Virus record (IMG/VR): IMGVR_UViG_3300030118_004679
Span: 488 to 34,094 of that record
DNA length: 33,607 nucleotides
Source: a virus
Strand: one strand, 5' to 3'
The notes under the pieces were generated by a model. It had not been told where the DNA came from and searched no databases. It saw only the letters and a list, made by a program, of their open reading frames with translations. Both the position numbers and the translations under genes were made by a program. Positions 1 to 5,621 of the stretch are shown in pieces (position 1 is the first letter of the stretch; the number at the start of each line of letters is the position of its first letter).

Positions 1-246
1 TTCTTTATTTCCATCAATCTCTAAGTCTGCTTCAGTTTCAATAACTACTCTAGCTCCGCAGGGTAAGATAGGTTTATCTGTACCACCATAGCGAACAGTA
101 GAATCACCTTTTATAGTTACTTCGTGACAATAGGTATTCTTTTTACCTTCTTTCACAGTTATAACTGGCTCATTCGTACCATGTTTTAAGTTAGCCTTTA
201 TCTTATGTTGGTTAACGTGAATGTATTTAATCTTTCTTTTCCCCAT
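1..246 (-). CDS. Partial small phage protein (MGKRKIKY family) next to the terminase gene
   Basis: Open reading frame that runs off the left edge; 82 residues are visible, beginning MGKRKIKYIHVNQHKIK. The ATG at 246 lies inside the end of the terminase small-subunit gene, so the two genes overlap by 20 bases in different frames, a normal tight late-operon junction. The visible protein is basic at the N-terminus, then beta-rich with TVRYGG and CGARVVIETE segments, and has no recognisable catalytic motif. From memory, similar short proteins are common beside phage terminase genes, but I know no function. The C-terminus is outside the window. The gene is real with good confidence; the role is unknown. 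Confidence 0.75.
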   Translation of the reverse strand, partial: MGKRKIKYIHVNQHKIKANLKHGTNEPVITVKEGKKNTYCHEVTIKGDSTVRYGGTDKPILPCGARVVIETEADLEIDGNKE

Positions 247-742
247 CCTTTTTAGGCATAAGATATTGGTTATCAGTTCCCGCTATCTTAAGTAATTCGG
301 AATCTGGTAGCTTCTCTAGTTGTTCTACAGTTCTATCCAGATTGATGTTGATTTGTGTAGCATGCTCTGGAGCAAATAGACCGTGGAGCTTGCACAATGA
401 ATCGGTGATAACTTTCTCTTCTGTCGCTGTTACCGATTTACGGTGCGCTTCCAAGTACATGCTTGTCGCTGTTTGTTTATCAAACTTAATCTCTTCTTTG
501 AATTCTTCGCGCATTTTAGCAATCATTTTCTGTATTGCTGGTTTCTTAAATACTTTGTAAACATGCTCATTATCCCTATATCCAGCTGCGCGTCCCGCTG
601 CAGCTTTCGACATGCCACGGAGATGAAAAAGGATTAAGCGCTCTTCTTGAACACTTAATTCATTAAGCTTGACGTCGACATAAGGATAATGAGACTGAAG
701 CTCGGCCCTTTCTTGTTCAAAATTTTGGTCTTTATCAGTCAT
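227..742 (-). CDS. terS: Terminase small subunit
   Basis: 171-residue protein with the usual layout of phage terminase small subunits. A charged N-terminus is followed by a helix-turn-helix region at about residues 30-66 (LSVQEERLILFHLRGM, then SKAAAGRAAGY), an all-helical middle that would form the oligomerisation core, and a charged lysine-rich tail ending KKDGEKKD. The family binds the packaging site on phage DNA and recruits the large terminase subunit (ATPase and nuclease) to start packaging. It lies directly downstream of an HNH endonuclease gene, overlapping it by 8 bases, and upstream of a partial gene leading out of the window, where the large subunit is expected. The identification rests on the helix-turn-helix pattern, the length and the neighbourhood. 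Confidence 0.82.
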   Translation of the reverse strand: MTDKDQNFEQERAELQSHYPYVDVKLNELSVQEERLILFHLRGMSKAAAGRAAGYRDNEHVYKVFKKPAIQKMIAKMREEFKEEIKFDKQTATSMYLEAHRKSVTATEEKVITDSLCKLHGLFAPEHATQININLDRTVEQLEKLPDSELLKIAGTDNQYLMPKKDGEKKD

Positions 743-1238
743 TTTCTTTGAATTCTACTATATTTTTAGCCCACCAATAAAGCTCATCTTCTTTTAATGT
801 GTGTTTTAACATATTTGCTCTATTACAAACTAGTTGGATATTGGTGACTAAATACTCAACGTCTGGATCTATTCGGTCAATAGAGGCATTCAAATCTCTT
901 CTGCCACCCCCATCTTTGTGATAAGTCATGAACAATCCGGTCAATGCACACTTACCCCCTTGCTTATCCCATAACTCCAAAACATCTTCTACTTCAATAT
1001 CCCAAACAACTTTAGAGTTTTCTTTTTTAGTTCTTCCGTGTTTAAGTTGGCCAAAGAGGCGGGTTAGGTATGTTTGTGGTGTTGCACTAGCGGCTCTTCG
1101 TCGTACCATGTCAACACAGGGTCTACACTTTTTTGAATAGACTGTGCCACGATCATTTCGGGTTCCAAAATCCTCTAAAGGCAACTCCTTTTTGCAAGAA
1201 GTACATTTCCTAGTACTCATGCTTGCTAACTGTAGCAT
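735..1238 (-). CDS. HNH endonuclease with N-terminal zinc ribbon
   Basis: 167 residues. The N-terminus carries a four-cysteine zinc ribbon (C12-x2-C15 and C38-x2-C41). The C-terminal half has an HNH-type core: GGKCALTG (94-101), NASIDRID (117-124) and TNIQLVCNRANMLK (132-145), which is the pattern of phage HNH nucleases of the SIDRID...N.QLVC..N type. It would cut double-stranded DNA with one metal ion. HNH genes beside terminase genes are known to take part in genome packaging in cos-type phages (HK97 group), so a packaging role is a fair inference, though a selfish homing nuclease is possible. Start: neither ATG 1238 nor the in-frame ATG 1220 (MSTRKCTSC) has a good Shine-Dalgarno sequence; 1220 is also plausible. 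It is the first gene of the leftward late run. Confidence 0.82.
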   Translation of the reverse strand: MLQLASMSTRKCTSCKKELPLEDFGTRNDRGTVYSKKCRPCVDMVRRRAASATPQTYLTRLFGQLKHGRTKKENSKVVWDIEVEDVLELWDKQGGKCALTGLFMTYHKDGGGRRDLNASIDRIDPDVEYLVTNIQLVCNRANMLKHTLKEDELYWWAKNIVEFKEND

Positions 1239-1340
1239 AAATTTTCGCTATAAAAATTTTTAAATAAATTTTTTTTCTTTATCGCTCACACAGGGTCCTA
1301 CTATCATCTATCACTGCCACCCCCTTCCCCGATTTCGGAT

Positions 1341-1380
1341 TTGGAACCTTGTTTTCAATTTTTTCGCCTTGGAACCTTGT
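1341..1380. repeat. Short direct repeat ttggaaccttgt (two copies)
   Basis: Exact 12-base copies at 1341-1352 and 1369-1380, 28 bases apart start to start. The second is followed by ctgggttcc, giving a ggaacc/ggttcc inverted pair. The function is unknown. Confidence 0.6.
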
Positions 1381-1440
1381 CTGGGTTCCTGCGGCTCAGT
1401 CGCTCAGCTTAGCTTCGCTCCACGCAACTCACTCCTGTTT

Positions 1441-1880
1441 GGTCGTTCGTTGCTATGGGAACTCGCTCGACTTATGGGTCTCGCTCGTTATATAGCTCGC
1501 GCCTTATGGTGGCGCTCGCGGGTGGCTCACTCAGCTTTGCTTCGTTCGCAGATACAGCTCCTCAGCTTTGCTTCGTCGCAGGGTGGCTCGCTTCGCTCGC
1601 AGATACTGGCTCGCTTCGCTCGCAGCTCGGCGTTTTGTGTACGCCTCGCAGGGTGGCTCGCGCCTTTGGTGGCGCTCGCAGATACTGGCTCACTTCGTTC
1701 GCGGGTGGCTCACTTCGTTCGCGGGTGGTGGCTCGCGCCTTATGATGGCGCTCGCAGTTCGGCGCCTTATGGTGGCGCCTCACGGTAGTGGCTCGCTTCG
1801 CTCGCGGGTGGCTCGCTTCGCTCGCAGGTGGTGGCTCGGCTCTTATGGGAGCCTCGCAGGTTCGCGCTTATGGGCGCTCA
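1441..1880. repeat. GC-rich tandem array of small hairpin modules
   Basis: Irregular tandem array built from ggctcgcttcgctcgc-like units joined by gggtgg, agatactgg or aggtggtgg linkers. Many units can fold. One class has a loop close to TTATGG(T) with stems that differ but stay paired: gac/gtc (1469-1480), gcgcc/ggcgc (1499-1515, 1660-1675, 1735-1751), ggcgcc/ggcgcc (1761-1779), ggctc/gagcc (1838-1853) and gcgc/gcgc (1864-1877). Another stem, ggcgt/acgcc, is at 1629-1645. The second class is the gc-ttc-gc mini-hairpin, seen near 1590, 1615, 1795 and 1815; its bottom strand is GCGAAGC, a DNA heptamer known to form an unusually stable mini-hairpin. It has no constant repeat and unique spacer pattern, so it is not CRISPR. 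Confidence 0.7.
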
Positions 1881-2094
1881 CCGACACGCTGTCTAGTCTC
1901 GTTTCGTAATCAAATATTTACTGCCGCATACCAGTGGTATGACGGGTCGCCACCTAGTCTGGGTGGCGAACGGCGCAAGCGCGCCTCCCTCGTCAGTAAA
2001 TAGTTATGATTACTACACTTCGCCTAGACGCGGGAACAACCCCTCGCGCAGGGAGCGCTCGGTTTACTTCGCTACAGTACCCTTTCGCTCAGTG

Positions 2095-2107
2095 AAATCT
2101 AGTTTAA
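2095..2107 (+). promoter_or_regulatory. AAATCTAGTTTAA element, copy 1 of 6
   Basis: Identical 13-base element 25 bases before the AlkB start codon, followed by an AT-rich leader and the Shine-Dalgarno sequence caggaga. The sequence before it differs from the other copies, while the element, the leader length and the GGAGA site recur. The best guess is a phage-specific promoter or transcript start; an RNA processing site is an alternative. Confidence 0.6.
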
Positions 2108-2132
2108 GGATAATAAAAATCAGGAGATTATT

Positions 2133-2678
2133 ATGATACATTTTGGAAACATCTTCGCCGATGACAGCATCGCCGGTCCTATCTTCGGAGAAGAGTACGA
2201 AACCCAACTGCTTAACGCAGTTAAGGCTCTTCAATACCGAAGAGAGTTTGGACGCGGCGTTGCTTGGTTCGGCAAAGGTGTAGACTACGTCTACACAAGA
2301 GCATCCCACTACTCCAACCAGTGGCCTGATTGGTTAGCACCAATCATCAGCCACTTCGGCTACAACCTGGATTGGAGCAGGCTGGGACTAAGCAATGATT
2401 GGAATCATTGCTTAGTTAACCACTACGCGCCACACGAGCGTCTTGGTTGGCACCAAGACGACGAAGACTGCATCGAAGGCAGTCTTCTCTCGATATCCCT
2501 TGGCGGGACTGGCGAGTTTAGTTACACCACCAATCGTAGAGCTTTCGGCAATACGACTTGTCTCTCTCACGGAGACTTCATCATTGCCGATGGCGATTGG
2601 TGGCGCACTAACTACCACATGGCTAAGAATTGGAGCGAAGACCGCTACAATCTTACCTTTAGGCGAGTCAAAGAATGA
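2133..2678 (+). CDS. AlkB-like 2-oxoglutarate/Fe(II) dioxygenase
   Basis: 181 residues with the AlkB pattern. NHYAPHERLGWHQDDE (96-111) supplies the iron-binding H107 and D109. SISLGGTGEFSY follows, the usual strand after the HxD motif. HGDFIIADGDWW...NYHMAKN gives the distal iron ligand H162, and RYNLTFR (171-177) is the R-x-N-x-T-x-R signature that holds 2-oxoglutarate. AlkB proteins remove alkyl groups from DNA or RNA bases by oxidation; here it would repair phage nucleic acid or reverse a host-imposed modification. It is preceded by an AAATCTAGTTTAA element and a good ribosome-binding site. It looks richer in GC than the replication genes and contains many perfect inverted repeats (for example a 14-base stem at 2387-2416 and 9-base stems at 2439-2460 and 2463-2487), which is unusual for a coding sequence. 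Confidence 0.88.
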   Translation: MIHFGNIFADDSIAGPIFGEEYETQLLNAVKALQYRREFGRGVAWFGKGVDYVYTRASHYSNQWPDWLAPIISHFGYNLDWSRLGLSNDWNHCLVNHYAPHERLGWHQDDEDCIEGSLLSISLGGTGEFSYTTNRRAFGNTTCLSHGDFIIADGDWWRTNYHMAKNWSEDRYNLTFRRVKE

Positions 2679-2714
2679 CTCGCCTTGGGAGATATGATTA
2701 CTATCATATCTCCC
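2661..2714 (+). terminator. Two consecutive perfect hairpins at the end of the AlkB-like gene
   Basis: Hairpin A has a 10-base stem, 2661-2670 with 2676-2685, loop aagaa, and straddles the stop codon at 2676-2678. Hairpin B follows at once with a 12-base stem, 2687-2698 with 2703-2714, loop tact. Neither has a T tract, so they may be transcript 3'-end stabilisers or factor-assisted terminators rather than classical intrinsic ones. Confidence 0.55.
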
Positions 2715-3025
2715 GGTCTCCGAAAAGGACATGGCTACGCCATGACATTAGAGCTTGGACGCAACGCTCGCGCGTTGCATCACAGCTTTTGAGCGCAGGC
2801 ATTTGTTATTACTAACCTTCGTCAAAAATTAAACTGCAATGCAGTGCATTGTCGGGTTCGCCCTAAGGGCGTGTATTTACTGCCTTCGGCAGTCGGGCGA
2901 CCGCGCAAGATGCGCTACCCTCAGTTTAATTTTTATCCTACGGTTAGTACTATCACCTGCGCTTGCTCTGTTCGCGTCACTACTGACGCTCACTTTCACT
3001 CGGACGCTCCGCGTCCTTCGTGGAG

Positions 3026-3047
3026 AGCCGAACACGTTCGGCTTTTA
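3026..3047 (+). terminator. Intrinsic terminator-like hairpin before copy 2
   Basis: Stem agccgaa/ttcggct (3026-3032 and 3037-3043), loop cacg, followed by a short T run into the AAATCTAGTTTAA element. It would separate the upstream transcript from the next unit. Confidence 0.55.
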
Positions 3048-3060
3048 AAATCTAGTTTAA
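3048..3060 (+). promoter_or_regulatory. AAATCTAGTTTAA element, copy 2 of 6
   Basis: Exact copy 33 bases before the start at 3094, directly after a hairpin with a T tail. This arrangement fits terminator then promoter. Confidence 0.6.
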
Positions 3061-3093
3061 AGGGAATGTAATTAACTTTTTATGGAGATTAAA

Positions 3094-3471
3094 ATGTTTA
3101 TTTTTAAAACTCAATTCGGAGAAGAATACATCTGTGAGTGTATTGTCTCCGCGTACCGCGATGGCGGTGCGTTTTCTCTTCAGTTAGTTGGCGCTGAAGA
3201 CTCGCCTTATGAAGGTGAGCCCATAGCCATAGCTACAGTAAACCTACCCCACATGGGCCTAGGTCGTAGCAAAGGTGGTCGAGTCCTCACCTTCATCAAG
3301 GACTGGTCAGAAAACCAAGGCATCTTGGACCAACTCGTTGAACAAAACAAAGTTGAGCGAGTCTATCGCCACGGCGAGCCTGTTAGAGTCCCAACAGGTT
3401 TTGTCCAAGCCGACTTGGTTGAAGTTGTTAGCCATCAATTGGTTGCTGACTTCGAGAACTATCATAATTAG
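3094..3471 (+). CDS. Small conserved protein resembling the DUF4313 type
   Basis: 125 residues from MFIFKTQFGEEYICE. I place the start at 3094, because the upstream in-frame ATG at 3082 is part of the Shine-Dalgarno sequence (atggagattaaaATG), matching the leaders of neighbouring genes. The pattern FSLQLVGAEDS...PIAIATVNLP...TFIKDWSENQGILDQLV recalls the small uncharacterised DUF4313-type proteins found on phages and plasmids; this is recognition by eye and only tentative. No catalytic motif or membrane segment is visible. It is a single-gene unit with an AAATCTAGTTTAA element in front and a hairpin over its stop codon. Function unknown. Confidence 0.75.
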   Translation: MFIFKTQFGEEYICECIVSAYRDGGAFSLQLVGAEDSPYEGEPIAIATVNLPHMGLGRSKGGRVLTFIKDWSENQGILDQLVEQNKVERVYRHGEPVRVPTGFVQADLVEVVSHQLVADFENYHN

Positions 3472-3508
3472 GTAGTTCTCTGTTGGCGGATAGTCACAGC
3501 TATTCGCC
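3454..3508 (+). terminator. Two hairpins at the end of the 3094-3471 gene
   Basis: The first hairpin is gagaactatc/ggtagttctc (3454-3463 with 3471-3480; one G-T pair), enclosing the stop codon. The second is ggcggatag/ctattcgcc (3485-3493 with 3500-3508; one G-T pair). The G-T pairs would be G-U in RNA, which suggests the structure matters in the transcript. There is no T tract. Confidence 0.5.
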
Positions 3509-3538
3509 GGCTCGGCGCTAACGCGCCTCGCGGCAAAG

Positions 3539-3551
3539 AAATCTAGTTTAA
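3539..3551 (+). promoter_or_regulatory. AAATCTAGTTTAA element, copy 3 of 6
   Basis: Exact copy 24 bases before the start codon at 3576, with leader and Shine-Dalgarno sequence aaaggagattattATG nearly identical to copies 1 and 4. Confidence 0.6.
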
Positions 3552-3575
3552 GGTAAGTAAATAAAGGAGATTATT

Positions 3576-3755
3576 ATGAATGAATATTATGATAAATGTG
3601 AATTATGTAGTAACCAAGCAGTTGAGACATTGTATTTTGGTTATGAAACATGTGGTCAGGCTTTTGATGATGGACATGTTGATGTGTGTCAAACTTGTAT
3701 CAACGAGCTTGGCAAACAAGGTTGTATTGATGAAATTATAGGAGATTGGACATGA
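3576..3755 (+). CDS. Small four-cysteine zinc-ribbon protein
   Basis: 59 residues beginning MNEYYDKCELCSNQ. C8-x2-C11 and C38-x2-C41 form a likely zinc ribbon, with additional cysteines at 26 and 50. Acidic overall. A strong ribosome-binding site (aaaggagattatt) and an AAATCTAGTTTAA element precede it. The stop overlaps the start of the next gene (ATGA at 3752-3755), so the two are translationally coupled. Such small zinc proteins often mediate protein or nucleic-acid contacts; no specific role can be assigned. Its AT-rich base composition contrasts with the GC-richer AlkB-like gene upstream. Confidence 0.75.
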   Translation: MNEYYDKCELCSNQAVETLYFGYETCGQAFDDGHVDVCQTCINELGKQGCIDEIIGDWT

Positions 3756-4015
3756 AAGTAAAACATAAATATAAAGATAAAAGAGAAGAAGGAGATGTGT
3801 ATATAGGAAGGGGAAGTAAATGGGGAAACCCATTTGTTATTGGAGTTCATGGTAATAGAGAAGAAGTAATAGATAAGTATAAAGATTATTTATTAAAGGA
3901 TATCTCGTTAATGAATTCCTTACCTGAGTTAAAGGGAAGGAATTTAGTTTGTTATTGTAAACCTTTAGCATGTCATGGAGATATCCTTAAAGGGTTAGTT
4001 GAGAACTTGGACTGA
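3752..4015 (+). CDS. DUF4326 family protein
   Basis: 87 residues. The motifs VYIGRGSKWGNPFVIG, then REEVIDKYKDYLL, then LKGRNLVCYCKPLACHGDIL are the recognisable signature of DUF4326, a small family widespread in phages and bacteria with conserved cysteines and histidine (C-x-C-KP-x2-CH-GD); its biochemical function is not established to my knowledge. I start at the ATG at 3752, which has GGAG eight bases upstream and overlaps the previous stop. A TTG at 3746 in the same frame is less likely. The coding sequence contains nested inverted repeats (3896-3906 with 3979-3989). Its stop codon sits in a 12-base hairpin. Confidence 0.85.
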   Translation: MKVKHKYKDKREEGDVYIGRGSKWGNPFVIGVHGNREEVIDKYKDYLLKDISLMNSLPELKGRNLVCYCKPLACHGDILKGLVENLD

Positions 4016-4030
4016 CCAGTCCAAGTTCTT
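4002..4030 (+). terminator. 12-base perfect hairpin over the DUF4326 stop codon
   Basis: Stem 4002-4013 with 4018-4029, loop gacc, followed directly by copy 4 of the AAATCTAGTTTAA element. No T tract beyond two bases. Confidence 0.55.
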
Positions 4031-4043
4031 AAATCTAGTTTAA
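4031..4043 (+). promoter_or_regulatory. AAATCTAGTTTAA element, copy 4 of 6
   Basis: Exact copy abutting the upstream hairpin and 25 bases before the start codon at 4069. The leader aaacaaaggagattgttATG resembles copies 1 and 3. Confidence 0.6.
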
Positions 4044-4068
4044 AGTAAATAAAACAAAGGAGATTGTT

Positions 4069-4326
4069 ATGTTTAATAAAATATATGTTAGCTTTTTAGC
4101 TATGGGTTTCCTATCGTTTTTAACGATAGGATTAACCCACGGATACTTAGTATTCAATGGTGTTGGCTATATCGCCCTTGGCGATATAGTTGTTATGGTG
4201 GCAAACGGCTTCGCCTCAGGGTGTTGTCTGTGTCTTTGGATATTCCACGACTTCGCCGAACCCCGAAGGGTTTCGGCTTCGTGGAAAGAGCCACACCCTA
4301 ACACTTATTTAGGAGAAAGGAATTAA
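4069..4326 (+). CDS. Small membrane protein, function unknown
   Basis: 85 residues beginning MFNKIYVSFLAMGFLSF. Two hydrophobic segments at about 5-30 and 36-60 (the second with GCCLCLWIF) suggest a double-span inner-membrane protein with a short hydrophilic tail (HDFAEPRRVSASWKEPHPNT). A strong ribosome-binding site and an AAATCTAGTTTAA element precede it. The coding sequence holds long hairpins: cctatcgtt-ttt-aacgatagg (4110-4130), with an outer tgggtt/aaccca pair, and a 10-base stem at 4167-4176 with 4180-4189. The cassette context suggests an early accessory protein, perhaps acting on the host envelope (superinfection exclusion type), but that is only inference. Confidence 0.68.
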   Translation: MFNKIYVSFLAMGFLSFLTIGLTHGYLVFNGVGYIALGDIVVMVANGFASGCCLCLWIFHDFAEPRRVSASWKEPHPNTYLGERN

Positions 4327-4341
4327 TCTCCCCAAAAAAGT

Positions 4342-4380
4342 CCTACCGATAGAATAAAATCCCTTCTTTCTATCGGTAGG
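4342..4380 (+). terminator. 13-base perfect hairpin after the membrane protein gene
   Basis: Stem 4342-4354 with 4368-4380, 13-base loop, starting 16 bases after the stop codon. The 3' side runs into caaaaattt rather than a clean T tract. Confidence 0.5.
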
Positions 4381-4560
4381 CAAAAATTTAGAAGACCTAC
4401 CAAGTTGATGTCTTGACCTAGACGCGTGAAATTAGGTTGCTTGGTAGGCAAAAATTTCAGGCTCCCTTCGGTCGCCTGTAAAGGACACTCCCGGTGGTCG
4501 TGGCGTATTAGGACGCTCCCTTCGGTCGCGTTGGGCAAAGGTGTGCGGTCGGCTCACGAG

Positions 4561-4578
4561 TGCCAACTACTATCATCT
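4561..4578 (+). repeat. 18-base repeat tgccaactactatcatct, copy A
   Basis: Found again exactly at 5622-5639, with a variant (tgccaatgactactatcatc) at 5641-5660 and the core ctactatcatct at 1298-1309. All copies are in non-coding sequence. Confidence 0.65.
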
Positions 4579-4677
4579 TTTTGTTGGGGACCCCCCACCC
4601 CAACACGCTCGCGCCTCCGGCGCTCGCAGCTTCGCGTCTTACCAGACGCTCAGCAGGAGAAAATCAAAGATTTTCTT

Positions 4678-4690
4678 AAATCTAGTTTAA
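4678..4690 (+). promoter_or_regulatory. AAATCTAGTTTAA element, copy 5 of 6
   Basis: Exact copy two bases after a hairpin (4658-4676). The leader to the start at 4751 is longer here (60 bases) and the ribosome-binding site is atggagaatgtaaaATG. Confidence 0.6.
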
Positions 4691-4750
4691 AGGATATTGG
4701 TGGAATAGATTATCTATTTCGTTTAATTAATCTCTTATGGAGAATGTAAA

Positions 4751-4987
4751 ATGAGTGAAACTCAAAAATCTGTGAGCAACAATTCAGTTGCTCTTAAAGT
4801 GTGTCGTACTTACACGACAACTGTCGAAGGCAAAGAAGTCGTTAAGACTCGTTGGCCGATAGTCGGCAGACTCGTCTCGCTAGAAAGCGGGAAACAACAG
4901 GTTCATCTTGATTTTGAACCTATCAAAAAAGAAGATGGTTCTTATGAAACCCTCTTCGCTTTCCCAGCGAACGACAATGGCGCGTGA
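4751..4987 (+). CDS. Small protein, function unknown
   Basis: 78 residues, MSETQKSVSNNSVALKVCRT... The middle looks like a small beta-rich fold (VALKVCRTYTTTVEGKEVV and KQQVHLDFEPIKKEDGSYETLFAFPA). No membrane segment, no cysteine pair and no catalytic motif. A good ribosome-binding site (tggagaatgtaaa) precedes it. The end overlaps the start of the next gene by 11 bases in another frame, so the two are probably coupled. Inverted repeats occur inside the gene (gagcaac/gttgctc, aggttca/tgaacct). I do not recognise the family. Confidence 0.7.
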   Translation: MSETQKSVSNNSVALKVCRTYTTTVEGKEVVKTRWPIVGRLVSLESGKQQVHLDFEPIKKEDGSYETLFAFPANDNGA

Positions 4988-5309
4988 TAAAAAATACACC
5001 CTCGGCTATATCATAGCCGAAGGAGCGCGTCTTGGCGGAAAAGGCGTTGGTCTTGGTTTTCAAGGTCTTGGTTGGTTTGTTGAAACTATGAACCAATTAG
5101 CTGATAAAGCCATAGACGAAACGCGACATGGTCGAGCACTTAAAAGGGAGTCAGACTTAGGCATCACAACTAATGTGAAAGATGAGTTTCTTGCTTCACT
5201 TAAGGCTTGGAGTGATAAACCCGAAAATCAGCATAAAAATATCGCTGATTATCAAGCTGAAGACCCTGACGGGCTCTTCGCTAAACTAAAAGGAGAGTCT
5301 CATGACTGA
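4977..5309 (+). CDS. Small hypothetical protein with glycine-rich N-terminal segment
   Basis: 110 residues from the ATG at 4977 (MARDKKYTLGYIIAEGARLGG). There is no separate Shine-Dalgarno sequence, and the start lies inside the end of the preceding gene, so translation is probably coupled. Residues about 9-36 (GYIIAEGARLGGKGVGLGFQGLGWFVE) are glycine-rich and partly hydrophobic, possibly membrane-associated. The rest is helical and charged, ending DGLFAKLKGESHD. An 8-base hairpin, tcggctat-atc-atagccga, lies in the coding sequence at 5002-5020. Family not recognised. Confidence 0.65.
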   Translation: MARDKKYTLGYIIAEGARLGGKGVGLGFQGLGWFVETMNQLADKAIDETRHGRALKRESDLGITTNVKDEFLASLKAWSDKPENQHKNIADYQAEDPDGLFAKLKGESHD

Positions 5310-5436
5310 GTTATTCTATACTCTTGGTTGTATGTTCTTTATTACAACCATCTCAGCCCAATGTATGCTCATATACACTTGGTTGAGAATGCATTATGAC
5401 TTTGAGTCGTGGTTAAAAGACGACGAAGAGAAGTAA
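5302..5436 (+). CDS. Tiny single-span membrane protein
   Basis: 44 residues beginning MTELFYTLGCMFFITTISAQ, with one hydrophobic segment at about 5-29 followed by an acidic tail (FESWLKDDEEK). The start overlaps the previous stop by 8 bases, and aggagagtctc directly upstream is a good ribosome-binding site. It is the last gene of this unit and is followed by a strong hairpin. Too short for family assignment. Confidence 0.6.
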   Translation: MTELFYTLGCMFFITTISAQCMLIYTWLRMHYDFESWLKDDEEK

Positions 5437-5445
5437 TTCTCCCTT

Positions 5446-5475
5446 AGGACAGAGCTACATAGGTAGTTCTGTCCT
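5446..5475 (+). terminator. 13-base hairpin ending the 4751-5436 unit
   Basis: aggacagagctac pairs with gtagttctgtcct (5446-5458 with 5463-5475; one G-T pair), loop atag, ten bases after the stop codon. It is followed by tcctttat, a weak T-rich tail. Confidence 0.65.
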
Positions 5476-5621
5476 TCCTTTATCGACTTCTTGGGAGATG
5501 TCACGCTTCGCGTGTCGTTTTTTGTCGGCCCTGCGCTTCGCTAGCCCCGAACCCCAGCCAGGAACAATGACACGAACAAGTTCGTGACATATGTTAACTG
5601 CCTTCGGCAGTGGTCATAGTG

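Larger units (their letters stand above)
1239..2132. other. Long non-coding hinge between the late (minus) and accessory (plus) genes
   Basis: Nearly 900 bases with no credible gene. 1239-1380 is AT-rich and holds a 12-base direct repeat (ttggaaccttgt at 1341 and 1369). About 1400-1890 is strongly GC-rich and made of tandem hairpin modules, described separately. 1890-2094 is mixed, with further short GC-rich palindromes. Open frames across this stretch (plus strand 1369-2003, minus strand 1562-1783) translate to low-complexity Ser/Arg/Ala/Leu strings in several frames at once and have no ribosome-binding sites, so I do not call them. Transcription diverges from here: leftward into HNH and terminase, rightward into the AlkB-like gene. 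It is the natural place for a control region or origin. Confidence 0.6.
2679..3093. other. Hairpin-rich intergenic stretch
   Basis: No gene seen. It contains a run of small perfect inverted repeats: catggc-tac-gccatg (2730-2744), gcaacgc-tcgc-gcgttgc (2761-2778), caatgca-g-tgcattg (2837-2851), cgccct-a-agggcg (2859-2871) and actgcc-ttc-ggcagt (2879-2893, repeated exactly at 5597-5611). It ends in a terminator-like hairpin and copy 2 of the AAATCTAGTTTAA element. Plus-strand open frames at 2839-3071 lack ribosome-binding sites and are rejected. Confidence 0.55.
4327..4750. other. Structured intergenic region with repeats
   Basis: No gene seen. Contents in order: a 13-base perfect hairpin (4342-4380); an inverted pair cctaccaag/cttggtagg (4396-4404 with 4440-4448), each arm near a copy of aggcaaaaattt; two copies of gctcccttcggtcgc (4461-4475, 4515-4529); the repeat tgccaactactatcatct (4561-4578); a tgttgggg/ccccaaca hairpin (4582-4605); an agaaaatc/gattttct hairpin (4658-4676); and copy 5 of AAATCTAGTTTAA. 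Confidence 0.55.

Noticed and set aside
1441-1880. CRISPR array
   Set aside because: Units are not constant repeats separated by unique spacers of even length. They are variants of a short motif with linkers of 5-9 bases, and no cas operon is present.
1369-2136. Open reading frames of 65-139 codons on both strands in the GC-rich array
   Set aside because: They exist in several frames at once because the repeats lack stop codons. The translations are low-complexity Ser/Arg/Leu/Ala strings, and there are no ribosome-binding sites.
2839-3071. Two plus-strand open frames before the 3094 gene
   Set aside because: No Shine-Dalgarno sequence; they run through hairpins, a terminator and the AAATCTAGTTTAA element.
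4323-4749. Open frames on both strands between 4323 and 4749
   Set aside because: They cover inverted and direct repeats with no ribosome-binding site and produce no protein-like sequence.
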